Origin: Clostridia bacterium
GTDB taxonomy: Bacteria; Bacillota; Clostridia; Oscillospirales; CAG-272
Reading direction: 5' to 3'
Assembly (NCBI GenBank): GCA_017937845.1
Contig: JAGBCV010000065.1
Coordinates: forward strand, 18,900-82,899
DNA length: 64,000 nt
The position numbers were made by a program, and so were the translations under genes. Below the pieces are notes generated by a model that made no database searches, had not been told where the DNA came from, and worked only from the letters and a program-made list of their open reading frames with translations. This document shows positions 59,156 through 64,000 of the stretch, piece by piece. The first letter of the stretch is position 1. Each line of letters opens with the position of its first letter.

Positions 59156-59184
59156 ATCATACCATACAATTCTGTTTTTTTCAA
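59156..59184 (-). promoter_or_regulatory. Promoter of the DivIVA-like gene
   Basis: Minus strand TTGAAA, 17 bases, TATGAT, divergent from the promoter at 59203. Confidence 0.6.
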
Positions 59185-59202
59185 TAAAAAAATACGATTT
59201 TC

Positions 59203-59231
59203 TTGACTTTCTTATGAATTATTATTATAAT
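59203..59231 (+). promoter_or_regulatory. Promoter of the SGNH hydrolase gene
   Basis: TTGACT, 17 bases, TATAAT. Confidence 0.75.
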
Positions 59232-59271
59232 AAAATCGTTCATTTTATTATATCATGGAGGTAATCTCTTT

Positions 59272-59919
59272 ATGGAACAGAAAATCGTACTTTTTACAGG
59301 TGATAGCATTACCGACTGCAATCGTGCGCGTCCCATCGGTGATGGCTTTGGCAATATGGGAAACAGCTACGTTGCGCGTATTTTCGTCGATACGTGGGCA
59401 GATTTCCCGACCCATAACATTCATTATCTCAATTCTGCTATCAGCGGCAATACGACCAAACAGCTTCTTGACCGTTTTGATACCGACGTTTTGGCGTATC
59501 AGCCCGATTACGTTTTTATCATGATCGGCGTCAACGACGTATGGCGTCATTTTGACGGCAGTAAATTCACAACGACCTTGATCGAGCCCGAAGAATCCGC
59601 AAGCAATATGGAAACGATGATTCAAAAAACACTTGCCACAGGTGCAAGACCCGTTATCATTTCTCCGTATTTCCTCGACCGCAATCACGATGACCCGATG
59701 AGAAAAATGGTCGATGAGATCAACGCGCTTTATGTAAAGCTTGCAGAAAAATATAACGTCGGTTATATCGACGTACAGACCCCCTTTGACGAATATCTCA
59801 AAACAGGTTCGAGCTATATTCTTTCCTCTGACCGCGTACATCCCAATTCCGTTGGCATTTCCCTGCTTTCCCGTGCCATCTACAACCATCCCGACTTCCG
59901 TGTGATTTTCCATGATTGA
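59272..59919 (+). CDS. SGNH/GDSL-family hydrolase
   Basis: 215 residues. Block I: FTGDSITDCNR with nucleophile Ser12. Block III: IMIGVNDVWRH. Block V: Asp187 and His190 in SSDRVHPN. No signal peptide, so it is a cytoplasmic esterase, possibly removing acetyl groups from sugars. GGAGG precedes the ATG. It overlaps the FkbM gene by eight bases, so they are cotranscribed. Confidence 0.92.
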   Translation: MEQKIVLFTGDSITDCNRARPIGDGFGNMGNSYVARIFVDTWADFPTHNIHYLNSAISGNTTKQLLDRFDTDVLAYQPDYVFIMIGVNDVWRHFDGSKFTTTLIEPEESASNMETMIQKTLATGARPVIISPYFLDRNHDDPMRKMVDEINALYVKLAEKYNVGYIDVQTPFDEYLKTGSSYILSSDRVHPNSVGISLLSRAIYNHPDFRVIFHD

Positions 59920-61015
59920 CAGAGCATATCTTTCCGAAAAAAATTTATGGGTCCATTTGAAGGAAACGACCCTCCCCATCGTCATTTACGGCATGGGCAA
60001 CGGCGCAGATAAGATCATCGATGAATTGACAGCGCGAGATATCCCCGTTTCTGATTTTTTCGCATCGGATGGGTTCGTCCGCGGACACTTTTTTCACGGC
60101 AAGCGCGTGCTTTCGCTCTCCGAGGTCAAAGAAAAGTATGAAAAATTTATCATTCTCGTCGCCTTTGGCTCATCTCTGCCCGACGTGATGGCGAAATTTA
60201 TCTCCCTTGCGGAAACACATGAATTGTATGCGCCCGACGTTCCCGTCTGCGGAGGAGAGCTTTTTGATGCCCCCTTTTATCTCGAACACGAGGTGGAATT
60301 TGAAAAGATCCGTTCTCTTTTGGCGGATGAAAAATCTCGTTCCGTTTGGAATGATCTGATTGCCTATAAGCTCTCGGGGGATATCTCACATATTCTCCGC
60401 GCAGATACGCAAAAAGAGGATGCGCTGAAAAATATCCTTTCGGGGGATTATACGGCATATGCCGACCTCGGCGCTTACAACGGCGATACCATTCGAGAAG
60501 CCTTGGCATTTTATCCCTCGATCCAGAAGATATGTGCCTTTGAGCCCTCCGCAAAGACCTTTACGAAGCTCGAAACCTATCTTTCGACCGTTGAAAACAT
60601 CGAAAAAGCCGCGTTCCCGCTTTGTGCCTGGAACAAAGCCGAAACGAGGATCCTCACAGACGGTGCAGGCAGAAACACGACCATCGGCGGTACGAACGAT
60701 GCCGCCAAGACCAAAAACGGCGCAAAGATACGCACCGCGGAATGTGATGCGCTTGACAATCGTATCCGATATAAGGGCGAAAAGCTTTTCATCAAATACG
60801 ACGTAGAAGGCGCAGAGGAGGAAGCGCTCCTCGGCTCTGTTCAAACGATACAAAATAACGATACCGAGCTTCTCGTTTCCCTTTATCATAAGAGCCGTGA
60901 CCTTTTTGCGCTCCCGCTTCTTGTGCATGAACTTTTGCCGAATCATAAGCTCTATTTGCGTAAACACCCCTATATTCCTGCATGGGATATCAATCTTTAC
61001 GTCTGTAAAAATTGA
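59912..61015 (+). CDS. FkbM-family methyltransferase with N-terminal Rossmann-like domain
   Basis: 367 residues. Residues ~20-110 look like a nucleotide-binding Rossmann domain (PIVIYGMGNGADKIIDEL). Residues ~185-365 are an FkbM SAM-dependent methyltransferase: YADLGAYNGDTIREAL (SAM loop), KICAFEPSAKTFTKLE, FIKYDVEGAEEEALLGS, and a late LLVSLYHKSRD. Members methylate hydroxyls on sugars or polyketides. Coupled to the SGNH hydrolase upstream, it may act on the same glycan or metabolite. After its stop a short CGCAACCG/CGGTTGCG hairpin (61028-61044) is a weak terminator candidate. Confidence 0.88.
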   Translation: MIDRAYLSEKNLWVHLKETTLPIVIYGMGNGADKIIDELTARDIPVSDFFASDGFVRGHFFHGKRVLSLSEVKEKYEKFIILVAFGSSLPDVMAKFISLAETHELYAPDVPVCGGELFDAPFYLEHEVEFEKIRSLLADEKSRSVWNDLIAYKLSGDISHILRADTQKEDALKNILSGDYTAYADLGAYNGDTIREALAFYPSIQKICAFEPSAKTFTKLETYLSTVENIEKAAFPLCAWNKAETRILTDGAGRNTTIGGTNDAAKTKNGAKIRTAECDALDNRIRYKGEKLFIKYDVEGAEEEALLGSVQTIQNNDTELLVSLYHKSRDLFALPLLVHELLPNHKLYLRKHPYIPAWDINLYVCKN

Positions 61016-61113
61016 TGTTTTGAAGATCGCAACCGTCGGTTGCGCCTTTGTAAACCGAACTGTATAGCATGTAACCCCGCAAAATGGTATACTGAAAACG
61101 AAAGGAGGAGCCT

Positions 61114-61239
61114 ATGTTATCCGAAACCTTATATAAGCTCCGCAAGCAAAGCGGACTTTCTCAGGAACAGCTTGCCGAAAAGCTGAACGTATCCCGTCAA
61201 TCTATTTCCAAATGGGAGTCGGGGGGTTCCCAAACTTAA
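61114..61239 (+). pseudogene. Truncated XRE-family regulator
   Basis: AAAGGAGG precedes an ATG that begins a standard XRE helix-turn-helix: [32 protein letters not shown]. The match ends abruptly at residue 38, and the frame stops at codon 42. Normal members continue with VPELDKL and a further domain. The sequence after about 61220 is unrelated, so the gene has been cut by an insertion, deletion or rearrangement. Confidence 0.8.
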
Positions 61240-61303
61240 AGATACCACCACAAAACCCACGCTTACATTACTTCCAAACAATACAATTTTGGAGGTAAAC
61301 CCT

Positions 61304-61549
61304 ATGAAAAAGCTGATTTCCTGCGAATATAACTTCGACAACTGCTGTGTGGAACTGAAGTTCACCGATGGCAGCATGATTGCGATTGACACTATTGCCG
61401 TTGAGAACGAGGTTGCCGACAATATGTATCAGCGTTCGGAATTAGATTGGTTGATATATAACAAGCCGTTGGAATATGCACAATTGGTTTTCAGCGGTAA
61501 TTTGACAAAATATATCAAAGAATCGCCGGAACATCGATTGGAAAACTAA
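61304..61549 (+). CDS. Small DUF6061-like protein
   Basis: 81 residues, starting LISCEYNFDNCCVELKFTDGSMIAIDT. It resembles short proteins labelled DUF6061 in clostridial genomes, often near mobile DNA; that match is from memory. Function unknown. GGAGG lies eight bases before the ATG at 61304. It sits directly after the truncated XRE gene and before a terminator, so it may have arrived with the event that cut the regulator. Confidence 0.75.
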   Translation: MKKLISCEYNFDNCCVELKFTDGSMIAIDTIAVENEVADNMYQRSELDWLIYNKPLEYAQLVFSGNLTKYIKESPEHRLEN

Positions 61550-61560
61550 AAGGATATGGT

Positions 61561-61607
61561 ACAGCCCTGACGACTGGATTTAACAGTCTGTCAGGGCTGT
61601 GGTTTTT
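61561..61607 (+). terminator. Intrinsic terminator
   Basis: ACAGCCCTGAC and GTCAGGGCTGT pair around an 18-base loop, followed by GGTTTTT. Confidence 0.85.
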
Positions 61608-62319
61608 AAGGCAGCATTTCTTCGATATGATAGATATAATCCAAGCTTCGTAGCGCTTCAATTATTTCTGTATGCGTCTTATATTTTTTTAGTTCCGAGC
61701 TTTGAATAGATAGTGCTATAGAGTAAACACTAAGACCTGAATTTGCATATGCAGGATTTGCTTCGATATCATCGATCCTTAATCCAAGTCTTCGTATTGT
61801 AGTAACAAAATTGTTCAAATATCCACTATTGTTCAATTCAAGATGGATTTCAAAATGATTGGAGCGATTTTTCAGATATCGCTCTAAAGTTGGAAACACA
61901 GAGAGGCTGCAAAGCAATACCGCAAAAGCAATCAATGAAATCGTGTAATATCCTGCACCAATCGAAAACCCGATCATTGCTGATTCCCACAATCCTGCTG
62001 CGGTGGTCAATCCCTTGATTTGACTGCGGGAATTAACCAAAAGTGAGTTTACACTGATAATAGCGACTCCGATAATTCCGGCACAGGACAAAAGATACAA
62101 CCCGGTATCTGCTGCTATTTGAATATCCATCAACATAATCATGGTTGCGACAAGAGATATCAATATAAAGGTGCGTAGACCAGCGGAGTGACGCTTGCTG
62201 GAACGCTCACATCCAATCACAGCAGCAAGACAGACAGACGAAATAATCCTAAAAAGAATACTGTAAATATTTAATTGCTGAGACCATTCTCCCAGTATGA
62301 TTGCGATAGGGTCTATCAT
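61606..62319 (-). CDS. MgtC/SapB-family membrane protein
   Basis: 237 residues. Five N-terminal helices with MgtC motifs (FRIISSVCLAAVIGCERSSKRHSAGLRTFILISLVAT, GLTTAAGLWESAMIGFSIGAGYY), then a cytosolic ACT-like C-terminal domain (~150-237). MgtC proteins affect Mg2+ starvation survival and F-ATPase in other bacteria; the role here is unknown. It overlaps the antiporter stop by four bases. Confidence 0.9.
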   Translation of the reverse strand: MIDPIAIILGEWSQQLNIYSILFRIISSVCLAAVIGCERSSKRHSAGLRTFILISLVATMIMLMDIQIAADTGLYLLSCAGIIGVAIISVNSLLVNSRSQIKGLTTAAGLWESAMIGFSIGAGYYTISLIAFAVLLCSLSVFPTLERYLKNRSNHFEIHLELNNSGYLNNFVTTIRRLGLRIDDIEANPAYANSGLSVYSIALSIQSSELKKYKTHTEIIEALRSLDYIYHIEEMLP

Positions 62320-63764
62320 TTTCTTTTACCTCCCGATACCAGACGACTGTGCTGAATCGCTATCGATTCCAGATGCTGTTCCGCCGCTTCTGTAAAAGCT
62401 TTTTCTTCAGCACTGATTGTCTCGTTTTTTAGCTCTTGCTGGATGATTCTGATTCTTTCAATCAATTCGTCTACGGCATTTGGGGGGACAGTGCTTGCCT
62501 GAGTTTCATCCAACGGAATCAGTTCTTCCAGCTTCGTGGTGTACGATTTTGACAAATAGAGAGAAAGCTTTGCGCAAGCAGGACCGATCAATTCGTAGAG
62601 TACACTGGATGCAAGTATAATTGTTTCCAAAGCATTACCCATATCACCGCCCAAAGTTCTTGCACCCAGAGCGGCAAGACCGATTGCAACACCTGCCTGC
62701 GGGATCAATGCCAATCCGAAATAGTTCCGGGTCTCTTTTGGCTTTCGTGCTAAAAGGCATCCGATAAATGCGCCTATGTATTTACCGAAAATGCGAACAA
62801 TGAAATACAGTACACCAATAAAAAGCAAAGGAACACCGCCGATTGCTCCGGATGGTTTTATCAAAGCGTTCAAGTCAAACGAAGCACCGGATCGAACAAA
62901 AAACAGCAACAAAATAGGCGGGCTGAAATAATTGAGCTGCATAAAAAGTTTTTCATCACCGGATGTGTTGATATACACCGTTCCCATAGCCATACAGCCA
63001 AGCAGCGGTGAGATATCCATAGCGGTGCAAATTCCGCAAAAAGAGAATAGAAGCGCCAAGGAAACAATCAATCGGTTGTCTGTTGAGCGTTTCTTGTGGA
63101 TCAACAGTTTCATAAATAGACCCCAGATTCCACCGAGCGCAAGTACAACGAGATTTTTAATAATAGGCAGAATGATGTCGGTTAATTTAACAGCGGAACC
63201 TGTTGTAGCGGATACGGCAATCGAAATAGCGATACTGTATGCCAATAATGCTACAATATCGTCATATGCTACCACCTGCAGCAGAGTATCTACAAAGTCA
63301 CCTTTCGCTCCGGTTTGACGAATGGTCATCATGGTAGAAGCAGGAGCAGTAGCGGAAGCCAGTGCCGCCAACACAATAGAAAATGCAAGATTCAGATGTA
63401 AGATCCAAAATGTAAGCACAAAGACAAAAACGGAAGCGAGTAACGCCTCCGCAAGCGTAATAACAATGACTTTTCCTGCATTGTTTTTTAATTTAGAAAA
63501 CTTAAAGAACTCTCCTGTGCTGAATGCAATAAAAGCCAGTGCAATATCAGCCAGAAAACTTGTACCTTCAATGAATGATTGTGGAAGTAAGTTTAAGCAA
63601 AATGGACCGATCATGATTCCGGTCACAATGTAGGCGGTAACATTTGGCAATTTTAATTTTTTCGTAATACGAGTCATTAAAAAACCGCACAATAACATGA
63701 TTGCAAGAGAAATAATAATGACTGCCGCATTGGAACTCAGTTTATCATAAAGTGAGTTTAGCAT
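62316..63764 (-). CDS. Cation:proton antiporter, CPA2/KefB-like membrane domain
   Basis: 482 residues, about twelve to thirteen helices. RITKKLKLPNVTAYIVTGIMIGPF, LADIALAFIAFSTGEFF, ASATAPASTMMTIRQTGAKGDFVDTLLQVVAYDDIVALLAYS (with the antiport-site Asp-Asp pair) and IPQAGVAIGLAALGARTLG are typical. A ~75-residue cytosolic tail lacks a TrkA-N domain. It exchanges Na+ or K+ for H+. GGGGAGG before the ATG at 63764 lies inside the end of the preceding gene, so translation is coupled. Confidence 0.9.
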   Translation of the reverse strand: MLNSLYDKLSSNAAVIIISLAIMLLCGFLMTRITKKLKLPNVTAYIVTGIMIGPFCLNLLPQSFIEGTSFLADIALAFIAFSTGEFFKFSKLKNNAGKVIVITLAEALLASVFVFVLTFWILHLNLAFSIVLAALASATAPASTMMTIRQTGAKGDFVDTLLQVVAYDDIVALLAYSIAISIAVSATTGSAVKLTDIILPIIKNLVVLALGGIWGLFMKLLIHKKRSTDNRLIVSLALLFSFCGICTAMDISPLLGCMAMGTVYINTSGDEKLFMQLNYFSPPILLLFFVRSGASFDLNALIKPSGAIGGVPLLFIGVLYFIVRIFGKYIGAFIGCLLARKPKETRNYFGLALIPQAGVAIGLAALGARTLGGDMGNALETIILASSVLYELIGPACAKLSLYLSKSYTTKLEELIPLDETQASTVPPNAVDELIERIRIIQQELKNETISAEEKAFTEAAEQHLESIAIQHSRLVSGGKRK

Positions 63765-63765
63765 T

Positions 63766-64000
63766 TCAATTTCCTCCCCAAGCGCTGTAAGCAACGATAT
63801 TCTCATATATGATCAAAAATATGTAAGTAATGGAGGCATATCCGCCGAAAAAGCTCATTCCTCCAATATACATCAGTTTCAAAATGTTTTTGTCGTCTTG
63901 TACTTTCCATGCATCGAACTTCAGAATCATAAAAATGCAAGCTACTACAATACTTGAAAAAGATAGCCAAAAAGATTGTGTACATGCTTGCAAAAAATCA
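63766..64000 (-). CDS. Membrane protein fragment (5' end outside window)
   Basis: The minus-strand frame is open to the window edge; the last ~77 residues are seen. Two transmembrane helices (SFWLSFSSIVVACIFMILKF and MYIGGMSFFGGYASITYIFLIIYENI) are separated by a short polar loop (DAWKVQDDKN). I do not recognise a family. Its stop is one base from the antiporter start and its end contains that gene's ribosome site, so it belongs to the same operon with the antiporter and MgtC-like gene. Confidence 0.6.
   Translation of the reverse strand, partial: DFLQACTQSFWLSFSSIVVACIFMILKFDAWKVQDDKNILKLMYIGGMSFFGGYASITYIFLIIYENIVAYSAWGGN

Noticed and set aside
1..64000. CRISPR arrays, rRNA genes, transposase genes and prophage structural genes
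   Set aside because: None seen: no regularly spaced repeats, no rRNA-like sequence and no recognisable transposase, integrase, capsid or terminase frame.

Overview
The window looks like a chromosomal piece from an endospore-forming, anaerobic member of the Clostridia (Firmicutes). The evidence is a PolC-type replicative polymerase, the sporulation pair yabP/yabQ in a hup-rqcP-yabP-yabQ-divIC cluster, the Firmicute order pyrH-frr-uppS-cdsA-dxr-rseP-ispG-polC, pyruvate formate-lyase with its activase, and AGGAGG-type ribosome binding sites on nearly every gene. I cannot place it to genus. It resembles uncultured gut Clostridia.

Layout. 0-4.6 kb (+): end of glnS, a LUD-domain protein, a two-gene minimal Fe-S scaffold system (SufC-like ATPase plus short SufB-like protein), an EamA permease and a YcxB-like protein. 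4.6-10.5 kb (+): one 1,884-residue secreted protein with a C-terminal Hint (intein-like) domain. 10.5-17.8 kb (+): a VTT/PlsC/zinc-ribbon fusion, a YfcC-type carrier, then pflB-pflA-nitroreductase behind a ZTP (pfl-motif) riboswitch whose terminator shares bases with the aptamer. 17.8-21.6 kb: a Ca2+-type P-ATPase (-), a C_GCAxxG_C_C protein (+) and an orphan 95-residue protein (-). 21.6-36.9 kb (-): core genes for cell division, sporulation, DNA replication, isoprenoids, phospholipid and lipid-carrier synthesis, ribosome recycling, UMP kinase, serine acetyltransferase and ribulose-phosphate epimerase. 37.2-46.4 kb (-): a sigma factor/anti-sigma-like pair, two exported Cys-rich proteins of unknown family, two FtsX-type permeases and an ABC ATPase, followed by a separately promoted response regulator/histidine kinase. 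46.5-54.3 kb (-): two cytoplasmic glycosidases (GH92 and GH106-like), then a MATE exporter/TIM-barrel epimerase/phosphoglycosyl transferase operon. 54.4-59.1 kb (-): PH-domain protein, tRNA-Ala, tRNA-Val, an ssrA-targeted island, ssrA, smpB and a DivIVA-like coiled-coil protein. 59.2-61.0 kb (+): SGNH hydrolase and FkbM methyltransferase. 61.1-64.0 kb: a truncated XRE regulator, a small DUF6061-like protein, and an MgtC/cation-proton antiporter cluster (-) whose first gene runs off the window.

The most unusual locus is at 55,299-57,238. A 16-bp copy of the ssrA 3' end lies 1.9 kb downstream of the intact ssrA gene, immediately followed by a strong terminator that fits as the original ssrA terminator. 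Between the two copies lie only two overlapping genes: an Mrr-type nuclease with a 250-residue unknown C-terminus, and a 171-residue protein with a Cys/His/Asp pattern like papain/transglutaminase folds. The segment carries no integrase. It reads as a minimal integrated cargo island and is the best candidate here for an undescribed, possibly defensive, two-gene system.

All calls come from reading the sequence and remembered family features; no database search was run.
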